A stretch of DNA of 64,000 nucleotides from Streptomyces sp. SID12488. Its GTDB lineage: Bacteria > Actinomycetota > Actinomycetes > Streptomycetales > Streptomycetaceae. A model generated the notes under the pieces. That model saw only the letters and a program-made list of their open reading frames with translations. It was not told where the DNA came from and made no database searches. Made by a program: the position numbers and the translations under genes. The stretch covers positions 1 through 64,000 of the forward strand of contig NZ_JAAGLT010000004.1 in NCBI RefSeq assembly GCF_010548275.1, in the 5' to 3' direction. Position 1 is the first letter of the stretch. Every line of letters begins with the position of its first letter. Below, piece after piece: positions 1 through 9,675 of the stretch.

Positions 1-2276
1 CCCTCGGTGAGGCGGCCGGCGCCGACGACGGCTCGGACGGGCAGCCCACAGGGCGCCGGCGCCGAGCCCTGGCGGCGGCGGCCGAGCGCGGCAGCGCGCA
101 GGAGGCGGGCCCACGTCCGGTGTTCGCCCTGCCTCCGGCAGCGGCCGACCGGACGGACGAAAGTGCCGCGGCGCCCGCCGGGCCGGTCGACGACCGGTTC
201 GACGACGGTGGCCGTCATGACGGGCTCATGCACGATCCCGACGACGACCACACCCCGCCCCAGCCTCACCCGACCTCCGCGCCGACCGGTCGCCGCCGTG
301 CGCGCCAGGCTCCGGAGCAGCCGACGGCAGTGCCGCCGGGCGGGATCCCCGGCCAGGCCGTTCCCGTTCAGGCCGTTCCCGTTCAGGCGGCTCCCGCACA
401 GGCGATGGCCGCCCAGGCCGCCGCCGGTCCGCAGGGCGGTGTACCGGGGCAGGGGCAGGGGCAGGGCATGCCCGGTCAGGCTGTTCCCGCCGCACAAAAC
501 GCACAGCTCGCGCAGCCCGCCCAAGTCGCACAGGCCATGCCCGGACAGGCAGTTCCCGCGCAGGGGCTTCCCGCGCAACCGATGCTCGGACAGCCGGTCG
601 CGCAGCCCGTCCCCGGTCAGCCTCTCCCCGGTCAGCCCGTCCCGGCACAGGGCATCCAGGGCCAGCAGGTTCCCCAGCAGGTCCCGCAGCAGGCCCCCCA
701 GCCCGTTCCCCAGGCCCATCCGCAGCAGGTCCCGGCGCAGGGTACGGCGTCCCAGCCCGCCCTTGCCCAGGGTCTCGCACCCGGCCAGGCGATCCCCGCC
801 CAGGCCGCCCAGCCTCAGCCCCAGCCCTGGCCCACGACCGACGACGAAACCCCGGACGCCGGCACCGCCGTAGCGCCGAACCCGAACAACCCGGCCGCTG
901 TTCCTGCCGCTGCCCCCGCGCCTCAGGCGGCAGCCGTCCCCCTTCCTCCTGAGCGGGTCGCGCAGCCCCGGGTAGGGCAGGCGCTGCCCGCCGAGGCCGC
1001 CGCCGCGCCGGTAGACCCGAACTCGGCGCAGGGGCACGCGATCAGCGTGCGGACGCTCGGGCAGGGGGTGGCGTTCAGTCGGCAGGCGGCGCAGGTCCAG
1101 ACACCGGGCCGGCCGCAGAACGCGACGCCTCCGCACGGCACCAACGGCTCGAACGGCTCCGGTCGTCGCCGCAAGCTCGGTACGCGCCCCGAGCCTGCCG
1201 GCCAGCCTGAGACGACGGGCCGCCCGCACCCGCAGACAGGCCAGGCCGCACCCGCCGCACCGGTGCCGGCCCAGCCTTCCCCGGCCGGCCAGGCACCTTT
1301 GCAGGGTCAGGCCTCCCTCGCCGGGCAGGCACCGCCCGCCCAGGTGGCGTCGCCCACGCAGCCCTCGCTCGCCGGGCAGACACAGCTCGCCCCGGGCACT
1401 CCGCGGCTGCCCGGGTTCACCGAAGGAGCCGGGCGCTCGTACGCCATAGGAGCACCGGACCAGAACGCCGCCGAGGGCCCGGAGCCGCTCGACGGGCCCG
1501 GCGGCGCCGTCGAGGTCTCCGACCAGCCGCAACCACAGCCCATGGACGACGAGCTGCCGCCGGAACCGCTGGACAACCCGCGCCGGCTGCTGGTGTGGCC
1601 CGCGCCGGACGTCAGCACGCAGCAGGCGCTCAGCGACCGCGGGTACCGGCCCGTCATCGTGAACTCGCGCGAGGAGGTCAGCGCGCAGATCGCGGCCTTC
1701 CCGGCAGCACTGTTCGTCGATCCGCTGACCGGGCCGATCACCCGGACCGCTCTCCAGTCGCTGCGCCAGGCCGCCGTTGCCGCCGAGGTTCCGGTGCTGG
1801 TCACGGCCGGGCTCGGGCAGGCGACGCGCGAGGCGGCGTACGGCGCCGACCCCGCCGTACTCCTGAAGGCGCTCGCCCCGCGTGACAGTGAGCAGCATCC
1901 GCCGCGGGTACTGCTCATCGAGGAGCACGCGGAGATCGCGCTCGCGCTGACGGCGACGCTGGAGCGGCGCGGGATGCAGGTCGCGCGGGCCGCGAGCGAC
2001 GCCGACGCGGTCACGCTGGCCTCGCAGCTGCGACCGAACCTGGTGGTCATGGACCTGCTTCAGGTGAAGCGTCGCAGGGCTGGAATCGTGGACTGGTTGC
2101 GGGCGAACGGGCAGTTGAACCGCACCCCACTGGTCGTCTACACGGCCGCCGTCGACCAGGCCGACCTGCCGAGGCTCGCCTCCGGCGAGACGGTGTTGTT
2201 CCTCGCCGAACGGTCCACCAGCGCCGATGTGCAGAGTCGGATCGTCGATCTGCTCGCCCGCATCGGCACCAATTAG
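1..2276 (+). CDS. Pro/Gln/Ala-rich protein with two C-terminal receiver-like domains (5' partial)
   Basis: The reading frame is open from the first bases of the window, so the start lies upstream. The first internal start-like codon is GTG at 120. About 1.3 kb encodes a low-complexity segment rich in PGQ, PAQ and QVPQQ repeats, probably disordered. The last ~220 residues look folded. A first domain beginning RRLLVWPAPDV resembles a receiver without the acidic pocket. A second begins RVLLIEEHAEIAL, with an EE pair, an Asp in LVVMDLL and a Thr in VVYTA, matching the receiver fold although the conserved Lys is unclear. A two-component or scaffold role is inferred; whether a kinase domain lies upstream cannot be seen. 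Stop TAG at 2274-2276. Confidence 0.75.
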   Translation, partial: LGEAAGADDGSDGQPTGRRRRALAAAAERGSAQEAGPRPVFALPPAAADRTDESAAAPAGPVDDRFDDGGRHDGLMHDPDDDHTPPQPHPTSAPTGRRRARQAPEQPTAVPPGGIPGQAVPVQAVPVQAAPAQAMAAQAAAGPQGGVPGQGQGQGMPGQAVPAAQNAQLAQPAQVAQAMPGQAVPAQGLPAQPMLGQPVAQPVPGQPLPGQPVPAQGIQGQQVPQQVPQQAPQPVPQAHPQQVPAQGTASQPALAQGLAPGQAIPAQAAQPQPQPWPTTDDETPDAGTAVAPNPNNPAAVPAAAPAPQAAAVPLPPERVAQPRVGQALPAEAAAAPVDPNSAQGHAISVRTLGQGVAFSRQAAQVQTPGRPQNATPPHGTNGSNGSGRRRKLGTRPEPAGQPETTGRPHPQTGQAAPAAPVPAQPSPAGQAPLQGQASLAGQAPPAQVASPTQPSLAGQTQLAPGTPRLPGFTEGAGRSYAIGAPDQNAAEGPEPLDGPGGAVEVSDQPQPQPMDDELPPEPLDNPRRLLVWPAPDVSTQQALSDRGYRPVIVNSREEVSAQIAAFPAALFVDPLTGPITRTALQSLRQAAVAAEVPVLVTAGLGQATREAAYGADPAVLLKALAPRDSEQHPPRVLLIEEHAEIALALTATLERRGMQVARAASDADAVTLASQLRPNLVVMDLLQVKRRRAGIVDWLRANGQLNRTPLVVYTAAVDQADLPRLASGETVLFLAERSTSADVQSRIVDLLARIGTN

Positions 2277-2300
2277 TCAGCGTTGATCGGCACATTCTGC

Positions 2301-2352
2301 ATGTGTGGGGTGGGGCGATGTTTCACGTGAAACATCGCCCCACCCCACACAT
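2301..2352. promoter_or_regulatory. parS site embedded in a 52-bp perfect palindrome
   Basis: GTTTCACGTGAAAC at 2320-2333 is an exact match to the known Streptomyces ParB-binding parS consensus. It forms the centre of a perfect inverted repeat covering 2301-2352, whose arms contain TGGGGTGGGGCGATG and its complement. The arms could also act as a transcription terminator between two convergent genes, the receiver protein (+) and the acyl-CoA ligase (-). The parS identity is seen directly; the dual role is inferred. Confidence 0.9.
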
Positions 2353-2396
2353 GTCACGCACGTATATCACCCACACGCGTCAGCCCCGGTCGGCCG

Positions 2397-4052
<1,656 letters not shown>

Positions 4053-4267
4053 GGCGTCCTCCCGGGGCTTCATTGCCTACTCGGTGGTAAATGGTGTGCT
4101 GATTCTGCGCACATACCGAGCGGTACGTCACTAGGGGAGAGTGATCGATCAGATCACGTCGTGCCTCGGGAACTATCGGGGGTCACAAGAGGTTCCCATC
4201 CGGGAACCAACGGGCCGATTCACCGGTGGTTTCACCGGCGGAGCTACCAGCCGATCCACTGGCGGAG

Positions 4268-4858
4268 CTATCGGGCCAGCACCAGCTCAGGGTCCTCGCG
4301 CAGCTTGCCCAGCGCCCGTGAGACCGCCGACTTGACCGTGCCCACCGACACCCCGAGCACCTCGGCCGTCTGGACCTCGCTCAGATCCTCGTAGTACCGC
4401 AGCACCACCATCGCCCGCTGCCGCGCGGGCAGCTTCATGATCGCGCGCCACATCGCGTCGTGCAGCACCTGATGGTCCGCCGGATCACCGACCGGCGTCC
4501 CCTCGGGCTCGGGCAGCTCGTCGCAGACGAACTCGTCGACCTTCCGCTTCCGCCACTGCGACGTCCGCGTGTTCAGCAGCGCCCGGCGGACATAGCCGTC
4601 CAGCGCACGGTGGTCCTCGATCCGCTCCCACGCGACGTACGTCTTGGTGAGCGCGGTCTGCAGCAGGTCCTCCGCGTCGCTCGGATTCGCGGTGAGCGAC
4701 CGGGCGGTGCGCAGCAGGACCGGGCGACGGGCCTTCACGTACGACGAGAACGAGGGGTACGTGGGGTACGAGGCCTGCGTGGGGTAGGACGCGAACGACA
4801 GGGTCTGCGTCGCCGGCGTAGCCGCGTTCGAAGCGCTGGTGCAGACGAGTGTGGTCAT
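4268..4858 (-). CDS. SigE-family ECF RNA polymerase sigma factor
   Basis: A 196-residue group IV sigma factor. Region 2 covers RRPVLLRTARSLTANPSDAEDLLQTALTKTYVAWERI, the usual SigE-family core contact and -10 recognition helix. Region 4 has LPARQRAMVVLRYYEDLSEVQTAEVLGVSVGTVKSAVSRAL, a clear HTH. The first ~40 residues are an unusual extension with repeated SYPT-like units before region 2. No anti-sigma gene is adjacent, which is common for this subfamily. It ends 215 bp upstream of the acyl-CoA ligase start. Target promoters cannot be inferred. Confidence 0.93.
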   Translation of the reverse strand: MTTLVCTSASNAATPATQTLSFASYPTQASYPTYPSFSSYVKARRPVLLRTARSLTANPSDAEDLLQTALTKTYVAWERIEDHRALDGYVRRALLNTRTSQWRKRKVDEFVCDELPEPEGTPVGDPADHQVLHDAMWRAIMKLPARQRAMVVLRYYEDLSEVQTAEVLGVSVGTVKSAVSRALGKLREDPELVLAR

Positions 4859-4944
4859 GGCTCTACGCTAGGTTCGCCCCCCGCTCGGGCGGATCGGCCG
4901 CAGGTCCCGAAGCCACGTCCGCCTCAGGTTGTAGGAAGGGGGCT

Positions 4945-4969
4945 GCCTCCACCTCCTGAAGGTGGAGGC
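4945..4969 (-). terminator. Hairpin terminator candidate after the aldolase operon
   Basis: GCCTCCACCT at 4945-4954 pairs perfectly with AGGTGGAGGC at 4960-4969 around a 5-nt loop. It lies just downstream (minus direction) of the three-gene operon ending at 5084 and upstream of the sigma factor gene. There is no clear U-tract, so termination is an inference. Confidence 0.5.
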
Positions 4970-5083
4970 CGGGTACGGGACTGTAAGGGTTCAACCCTGA
5001 GGGGTCGTACGGCGGTAGTACGGCGGCTGCTCCTCCGGTAGTAGGAGAAGCCGCGGGCCCAGCGGCCGGCCGCACGGTCGCGC

Positions 5084-6250
5084 TCATCCGGCGGCCTCCA
5101 GCACCAGCCCCGACGTAGGCACCCCCGTACCTGCCGTGACCAGCGCTCTTTCCGCGCCCGGCACCTGGTTGACGGAGTTCCCGCGGAGCTGTCGTACCGC
5201 CTCCGCGATGCCGTTCATGCCGTGCAGGTACGCCTCCCCGAGCTGACCCCCGTGCGTGTTCAGGGGCAGCCCCTCGGCCGCGACGAAATCCGCCGCCTCA
5301 CCCGGTGCGCAGAAACCGAACTCCTCCAGCTGCATCAGCACGAACGGCGTGAAGTGGTCGTACAGGATGGCGACGTCGATGTCGGCCGGGCCCACACCGG
5401 CGGTCCGCCACAGCTGGCGGGCCACCACGCCCATCTCGGGGAGCCCGGTGAGGTCGTCGCGGTAGAAGCTGGTCATCTGCTCCTGTGCGCGGCCGGCGCC
5501 CTGGGCCGCCGCCGCGACGACGACGGGCGACTGCCGCAGCTCGCGCGCCCGTTCGACGGAGGTGACGACGACCGCCTGACCGCCGTCCGTCTCCTGGCAG
5601 CAGTCCAGCAGCCGCAGCGGCTCGGCGATCCAGCGCGAGGCCGCGTGGTCGGCGAGGGTGATGGGCCGGCCGTGGAACCAGGCGGCCGGATTGGTCGCCG
5701 CGTACTTCCGGCCACGAACGGCGACCTGCCCGAACGCCTCCGCCGACAGCCCGTACGCGTACAGGTAGCGCTGCGCCGCCATCGCCACCCAGGAGGCGGG
5801 CGTGAGCAGCCCGAACGGCAGCGACCAGCCGAGCGCCACCCCCTCCGCCGACGGCTCTCGCCGCTGCACCCCCGACCCGAACCGCCGTCCCGACCGCTCG
5901 TTGAACGCCCGGTAGCAGACGACTACCTCGGCCACCCCGGCCGCGACGGCGAGCGCGGCCTGCTGCACGGTCGCGCAGGCGGCGCCCCCGCCGTAGTGGA
6001 CCCGTGAGAAGAAGGACAGCTCCCCGATCCCCGCGGCCTGCGCGACGGTGATCTCCGGGCTGGTGTCCATCGTGAACGTGACCATGCCGTCCACGTCGGC
6101 CGGCGTCAGCCCGGCATCGTCGAGCGCGGCCCGCACCGCCTCCACAGCCAGCCGCAGCTCGCTGCGCCCCGAGTCCTTCGAGAACTCGGTGGCCCCGATG
6201 CCGGCGATGGCCGCACGGCCGCCGAGGTCGTCACGCGCGTGCAGGGTCAC
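5084..6250 (-). CDS. Thiolase-fold lipid-transfer/aldolase protein (Ltp2-like)
   Basis: A 388-residue SCP-x/thiolase-superfamily protein (IAGIGATEFSKDSGRSELRLA; GGGAACATVQQAAL; LNTHGGQLGEAYLHGMNGI). The conserved residues and length match the non-thiolytic Ltp branch. In mycobacteria and relatives, Ltp2 carries out retro-aldol cleavage of a side-chain steroid acyl-CoA in complex with a DUF35 partner. That partner type is present two genes upstream (6660-7715), supporting an aldolase rather than a thiolase role. The start overlaps the stop of the preceding hydratase gene by 4 bp (ATGA), so translation is probably coupled. Substrate is inferred from gene order only. Confidence 0.85.
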   Translation of the reverse strand: MTLHARDDLGGRAAIAGIGATEFSKDSGRSELRLAVEAVRAALDDAGLTPADVDGMVTFTMDTSPEITVAQAAGIGELSFFSRVHYGGGAACATVQQAALAVAAGVAEVVVCYRAFNERSGRRFGSGVQRREPSAEGVALGWSLPFGLLTPASWVAMAAQRYLYAYGLSAEAFGQVAVRGRKYAATNPAAWFHGRPITLADHAASRWIAEPLRLLDCCQETDGGQAVVVTSVERARELRQSPVVVAAAAQGAGRAQEQMTSFYRDDLTGLPEMGVVARQLWRTAGVGPADIDVAILYDHFTPFVLMQLEEFGFCAPGEAADFVAAEGLPLNTHGGQLGEAYLHGMNGIAEAVRQLRGNSVNQVPGAERALVTAGTGVPTSGLVLEAAG

Positions 6251-6663
6251 GGGGTGCCTCCCGAGGCCGACGGGGGTACGGATGGGGGTACGGAGACGGT
6301 CACCGTTCCGGACACGTGCCGGCCGATCCCGTTCGACCCGAGGACGCGCACGACGGCCGTGTCGCCGTCGACGTCCTCGATACGGCCGGTCAACACCATG
6401 GTGTCGCCGGGGTAATTGGGGGCGCCGAGACGGATGGCAAGCTTGCGCAGTACCGCGGCCGGCCCGAAACAGTCGGTGACGTACCGTCCCACCAGCCCGT
6501 TCGTGGTGAGGATGTTCATGAAGATGTCGGGGGACCCCTTGGCCCGCGCCGACTCGGCGTCATGGTGCACGTCCTGGAAGTCACGGGACGCGATCGCCCC
6601 GGCGACGATCAGCGTGCGCGTGACCGCGATCTCCAGCGGCGGCAGCTCGTCCCCGGCCCTCAT
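6247..6663 (-). CDS. MaoC-like enoyl-CoA hydratase subunit (ChsH1-like)
   Basis: A 138-residue single hot-dog fold protein. The segment ASRDFQDVHHDAESA corresponds to the hydratase-2 active-site motif with catalytic Asp and His. Size matches ChsH1, the small subunit of the heteromeric MaoC hydratase for steroid side-chain enoyl-CoAs. The ATG at 6661-6663 overlaps the TGA of the upstream ChsH2-like gene, and its own stop overlaps the aldolase start, so all three genes form one translationally coupled operon. A longer open frame extends upstream but has no good start and overlaps a clear gene. Confidence 0.87.
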   Translation of the reverse strand: MRAGDELPPLEIAVTRTLIVAGAIASRDFQDVHHDAESARAKGSPDIFMNILTTNGLVGRYVTDCFGPAAVLRKLAIRLGAPNYPGDTMVLTGRIEDVDGDTAVVRVLGSNGIGRHVSGTVTVSVPPSVPPSASGGTP

Positions 6664-7715
6664 CCGCCCACCTCCGCGGGAAGGTCGCCCCGGAACACCG
6701 GAAGCGCCGGCTGCCCCTCCTCGTACCGTACGAATTCCAGCCGCACCGGCATCCCGATCCGCACCTTGTCGTACGGCACGCCCACCACGTTGCTGACGAT
6801 CCGCACGCCCTCCGCGAGCTCGATCAGCCCGACCGCGTAGGGCGGGTCGAAGGCCGGGAAGGGCGGGTGGTGCAGGACGACGTACGAGAAGACGGAGCCG
6901 TCGCCGGACGCCTCGACGGTGTCCCACTCTCCGCCGCCGCAGGCGTTGCACCCCGGCAGCCAGGGGAAACGGAGGGTGCGGCACCCGACGCAGCGTTGGA
7001 TGAGGAGCTGGCGGCGGTCGACACCGTCCCAGAATCCGGCGTTGTCACGGTTGATGACCGGCCGGGGGCGCGTGGGGGTAGGGGTGGGGGTGGGGGTGGG
7101 CTTGACCTGGGGTTTCTGCCCCACAGGGGTCTCAGATGTCTCAGGCACCTCAGGGGCGCGCGAGGGGGCGTACGTGCGTACCGGCGCGTACTTGAGGATC
7201 CGGAACCGGTGGGTGCCCACCGGATCACCGTCCACTCGCACATCAGTCCGGGTCGTGACGAAGTACCCGGTGCCGAGCTTGGTGGTCTTGGGCCCGGCGA
7301 CGGACTCGACGACCGAGTCGAAGGTGACCTGGTCCCCCGGCCGCAGAGGCCGCAGATACTCCTGCTCGCAGTCGGTGGCGACGACCGAGGTGCAGCCCGC
7401 GCCGTCGAGCAGGGCGAGCAGTTCCTCGTACGCGGCCGAGCGGCCCGGATTCCCGGAGAGGCCGCCCATCGTCCACACCTGGAGCATGGCGGGCGGCGCG
7501 ACGGCGTCCGGTCCGGCGTACGCCGCACTCGTGTCGCCCAGCGCCTCACACCAGTGCCGGATCATCGGCTCGTTGACCGGATCCTTGCCGACACCGTCGC
7601 GGACGGCGGGGCGCCCTTCGAACGCGGCCAGCCGCTCGGCGAGTTGATCGCCGGGCGGATCACCGAGTCGAGGACCGGGCCGGTCCCCGGGCTGATAACT
7701 GGGTAGGTGGGTCAC
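6660..7715 (-). CDS. MaoC-like hydratase / DUF35 OB-fold fusion (ChsH2-like)
   Basis: A 351-residue two-domain protein. Residues ~1-165 form a MaoC-type N-terminal half (EPMIRHWCEALGD; LRPGDQVTFDSVVE). A linker with PTPTPTPTPTRPRP repeats leads to a C-terminal DUF35 module with a zinc ribbon (CVGCRTLRFPWLPGCNACGG) and OB fold. This is the ChsH2 architecture: the N-half pairs with the small hydratase and the DUF35 half docks the Ltp2 aldolase. Gene order ChsH2-ChsH1-Ltp2 equals that of the mycobacterial igr operon. The start is GTG 7713-7715, 8 nt after a -10 element and without a ribosome-binding site, suggesting a leaderless mRNA. Confidence 0.88.
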   Translation of the reverse strand: MTHLPSYQPGDRPGPRLGDPPGDQLAERLAAFEGRPAVRDGVGKDPVNEPMIRHWCEALGDTSAAYAGPDAVAPPAMLQVWTMGGLSGNPGRSAAYEELLALLDGAGCTSVVATDCEQEYLRPLRPGDQVTFDSVVESVAGPKTTKLGTGYFVTTRTDVRVDGDPVGTHRFRILKYAPVRTYAPSRAPEVPETSETPVGQKPQVKPTPTPTPTPTRPRPVINRDNAGFWDGVDRRQLLIQRCVGCRTLRFPWLPGCNACGGGEWDTVEASGDGSVFSYVVLHHPPFPAFDPPYAVGLIELAEGVRIVSNVVGVPYDKVRIGMPVRLEFVRYEEGQPALPVFRGDLPAEVGG

Positions 7716-7752
7716 GGTTTCTGACTGTCCGTCAGATGCTGGAGAGTGTCAA
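7716..7752 (-). promoter_or_regulatory. Leaderless promoter with overlapping inverted-repeat operator
   Basis: On the minus strand TTGACA (7747-7752) is separated by exactly 17 nt from GACAGT (7724-7729), and the GTG start of the ChsH2-like gene follows 8 nt later. A 17-nt inverted repeat, TCTGAC-5 nt-GTCAGA at 7720-7736, covers the -10 element. The spacing implies transcription beginning at or next to the GTG, and the repeat is a likely repressor operator, perhaps for a TetR-type regulator. No regulator gene is adjacent. Positions are seen; function is inferred. Confidence 0.6.
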
Positions 7753-7775
7753 TAGGATGCCGAGGGCTCGCAAAA

Positions 7776-7816
7776 CGTCTGCGCGGCGGCACGAAGTACG
7801 TGCCGCCGCGCAGACG
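7776..7816 (-). terminator. Rho-independent terminator of the small secreted protein gene
   Basis: CGTCTGCGCGGCGGCAC (7776-7792) and its exact complement (7800-7816) form a 17-bp stem with a 7-nt loop. On the minus strand the stem is followed by GTTTTG, a short U-tract. It lies downstream of the gene at 7893-8198. Confidence 0.8.
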
Positions 7817-7892
7817 CGTTACCACCCCATGAAGCGCTCCCCCCAAGGGAGTTCAGGACCGCCGGGGACCCACACCCCCGTCGGCCCATGGC

Positions 7893-8198
7893 TCACCAGA
7901 GGTTGGTGAAGTTGACGACGGCGTTGGACTGGTCGATGGCCGTGAAGGCGGAGCCGTTCACCTGTGCCGTGTTGTTCTGGTTCGAGGCGCCGGAGCCGAC
8001 CGCCTGTTGCTGCGAGGTGGACGAGTTGCCGTTGTTGTTTCCGCCCACGCCACTGCCGATGATGCTGGCGACGGCCGAGTTCGATCCGTCGTCCGCGAAG
8101 GCGCCGTTGTCCGCCGTGGCGACGCCGCTGAAGAGCGCGGCGGCGAGGGGCAGAGCCGAGACGGCGGCGAGAACGCGGGCGGTACGGATGCTTGCCAT
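7893..8198 (-). CDS. Small secreted Asn/Ser/Gly-rich protein
   Basis: A 101-residue protein with a typical Sec signal peptide (MASIRTARVLAAVSALPLAAALFSGVATA, cleavage probably after ATA). The mature ~72 residues are rich in Asn, Ser, Gln and Gly (GGNNNGNSSTSQQQ; GASNQNNTAQVNG) and contain no cysteine. The start ATG at 8196-8198 has GGAGG 7-8 nt upstream. It is neither a chaplin nor a rodlin by recognisable motif, although size, secretion and polar low-complexity composition are reminiscent of aggregating surface proteins. It is monocistronic, with its own terminator. Function unknown. Confidence 0.75.
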   Translation of the reverse strand: MASIRTARVLAAVSALPLAAALFSGVATADNGAFADDGSNSAVASIIGSGVGGNNNGNSSTSQQQAVGSGASNQNNTAQVNGSAFTAIDQSNAVVNFTNLW

Positions 8199-8254
8199 GT
8201 CTGTTCCTCCAGAACATGTACGCCCCGGCTACGTGCCGGACCGTACGAAGTACG

Positions 8255-8299
8255 TGTGATGCGTAGTGCATGTGACGCGTAGTACCTGTCATGCGTGAA
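8255..8299. repeat. Three 13-bp direct repeats with 16-bp period
   Basis: TGTGATGCGTAGT (8255), TGTGACGCGTAGT (8271) and TGTCATGCGTGAA (8287) recur at exactly 16-bp steps. They lie 57-101 bp upstream of the start of the secreted-protein gene and could be regulator half-sites. The rest of the 8199-8633 gap contains no convincing gene; it must hold the promoters of the two divergent flanking genes. Confidence 0.55.
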
Positions 8300-8633
8300 C
8301 TACCTCTAGCCCCAAGGCGGTTGGCCACCCGCCCCAGCGCTGCTTCGCCGCTGTGCACTGCGTCGCGAGATCAGGATTGCCCACCGAATCCCCGGCGAAC
8401 CACCCCGGAACCACTCATTCCCCCTGAAGCGTGATGACAAGTCGATAAACCCTCTTCAAGTAACGGAAGTTGCAGGTCAGGCCAGTGAGGGTGATTCACG
8501 CCAACCAGTACGGCTGACACCCAAGGGACGCAAGGGCCGAAGCGTTCCCGCACATTTCCAGCCATTCCGCCAAGACGACTCCGGAGGGCCACATGCCCTT
8601 CCCTTTTTCGAACATGAGTACGAACATAGAGGC

Positions 8634-9500
8634 ATGGCCACCACAGACCGGCAGGCCACGACGCTGGCCCTCGCCCACGCCCTGTCAGCCGCCGAACGCG
8701 GCCTGGCCGTCATCCCCCTGTCCCGCACGAAACTCCCGGCCCTGCGCTCCCCCCACCACGACGACCCGGCCCCGGCCCCGTGCCACGGCGAGTGCGGAAG
8801 CATGGGCCACGGCGTGTACGACGCCACGACCGACCCGTCCCGCATCCGCGAACTCTTCGCCGCCGCCCCCTGGGCCACCGGCTACGGCATCGCCTGCGGC
8901 CTGCCCCCGCACCACCTCATCGGCATCGACCTGGACACCAAGTCGGGTACGGACTCCTCCGCCGCCCTACGCGAACTGGCCCTGCGCCACCTCTTCACGA
9001 TCCCCGAGACGGTCGTCGTCCTGACCCCGTCCGGCGGGCGCCACCTCTGGCTGACCGGCCCCGCGGACGCCGTGGTCCCCAACTCGGCTAGCAGGCTGGC
9101 CCCCGGCATCGACATCAGAGGAGCCGGCGGCTACCTCGTCGGCCCCGGCTCCCGAACCGAACACGGCGTCTACGGCACCGCCCCAGGCACCGCCCACCTG
9201 ACCCCGGCCCTCTGCCCACCGTCCCTCCTGCGCCTACTCCTTCCGCCGCCGCGCACGCCCTACTCCACGTCCCCCACGCCGGGCGAACACGGCCAGGGCC
9301 TGGTCCAGTTCGTCCTCGCGGCCCACGAGGGCCAACGCAACACCCGCCTCTTCTGGGCAGCCTGCCGCGCGTACGAGAACGGCCTCGGGCCCGCCCTGCT
9401 GGCCCCCTTGGTCGAAGCGGCCGTACAGACGGGGCTGACGGAACGGGAGGCACGGGCGACGATTGCTTCGGCGGCGAGGATGACGGGGCGGCGGGGGTGA
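8634..9500 (+). CDS. Bifunctional DNA primase/polymerase (PrimPol-N) domain protein
   Basis: A 288-residue archaeo-eukaryotic primase-like protein. Conserved elements are the metal-binding DxD in IGIDLDTKSG, the motif SGGRHLWL with its basic/His residue, and GIDIRGAGGYLVGPGS. The C-terminal third is helical, without a helicase. Streptomyces chromosomes commonly carry such stand-alone PrimPol genes, and plasmids and phages use them for replication. It sits next to the tRNA-Ser integration hot spot, so an ancient mobile origin is possible, but base composition is like the host. Start ATG 8634 follows AGAGG. A strong hairpin terminator follows the gene. Confidence 0.88.
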   Translation: MATTDRQATTLALAHALSAAERGLAVIPLSRTKLPALRSPHHDDPAPAPCHGECGSMGHGVYDATTDPSRIRELFAAAPWATGYGIACGLPPHHLIGIDLDTKSGTDSSAALRELALRHLFTIPETVVVLTPSGGRHLWLTGPADAVVPNSASRLAPGIDIRGAGGYLVGPGSRTEHGVYGTAPGTAHLTPALCPPSLLRLLLPPPRTPYSTSPTPGEHGQGLVQFVLAAHEGQRNTRLFWAACRAYENGLGPALLAPLVEAAVQTGLTEREARATIASAARMTGRRG

Positions 9501-9540
9501 ACCCCGGGGCGGGGCTGCCAGCCTGAGGGAGCGGACACAC

Positions 9541-9575
9541 AGGAGGGGCGCCCCCGGTGTCGGGGCGCCCCTCCT
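9541..9575. terminator. Strong bidirectional hairpin terminator
   Basis: AGGAGGGGCGCCCC (9541-9554) and GGGGCGCCCCTCCT (9562-9575) form a perfect 14-bp stem with a 7-nt loop. It lies between the PrimPol gene and the leftmost tRNA-Ser 3'-end repeat. It could be the original chromosomal terminator downstream of the tRNA before the elements inserted. Confidence 0.75.
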
Positions 9576-9599
9576 GATCGGCTCACGCACTGAGCCACT

Positions 9600-9643
9600 G
9601 CGGAAGCGGTGAGATTCGAACTCACGGTGACATCGCTGCCACG
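9600..9643. repeat. att repeat 1: 44-bp copy of tRNA-Ser 3' end
   Basis: These 44 bp are identical to the 3' part of the intact tRNA-Ser gene (28149-28192), covering the acceptor strand, T arm and variable arm. Identity stops at 9644. This is the outermost left attachment-site scar of the integration hot spot and marks the left edge of the remnant element. Confidence 0.85.
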
Positions 9644-9675
9644 GCGGCCCGACCGACCGTTTCAAGGTGAGGCAG

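Noticed and set aside
7..873. Arg/Pro-rich 288-aa plus-strand frame
   Set aside because: Frame-shifted shadow of the Pro/Gln repeat protein; Arg-rich composition typical of wrong frames in GC-rich DNA.
4863..5087. 74-aa minus ORF overlapping the aldolase stop by ATGA, with GGAGG upstream
   Set aside because: Poor third-position GC, low-complexity product and an internal terminator-like hairpin make it more likely intergenic.
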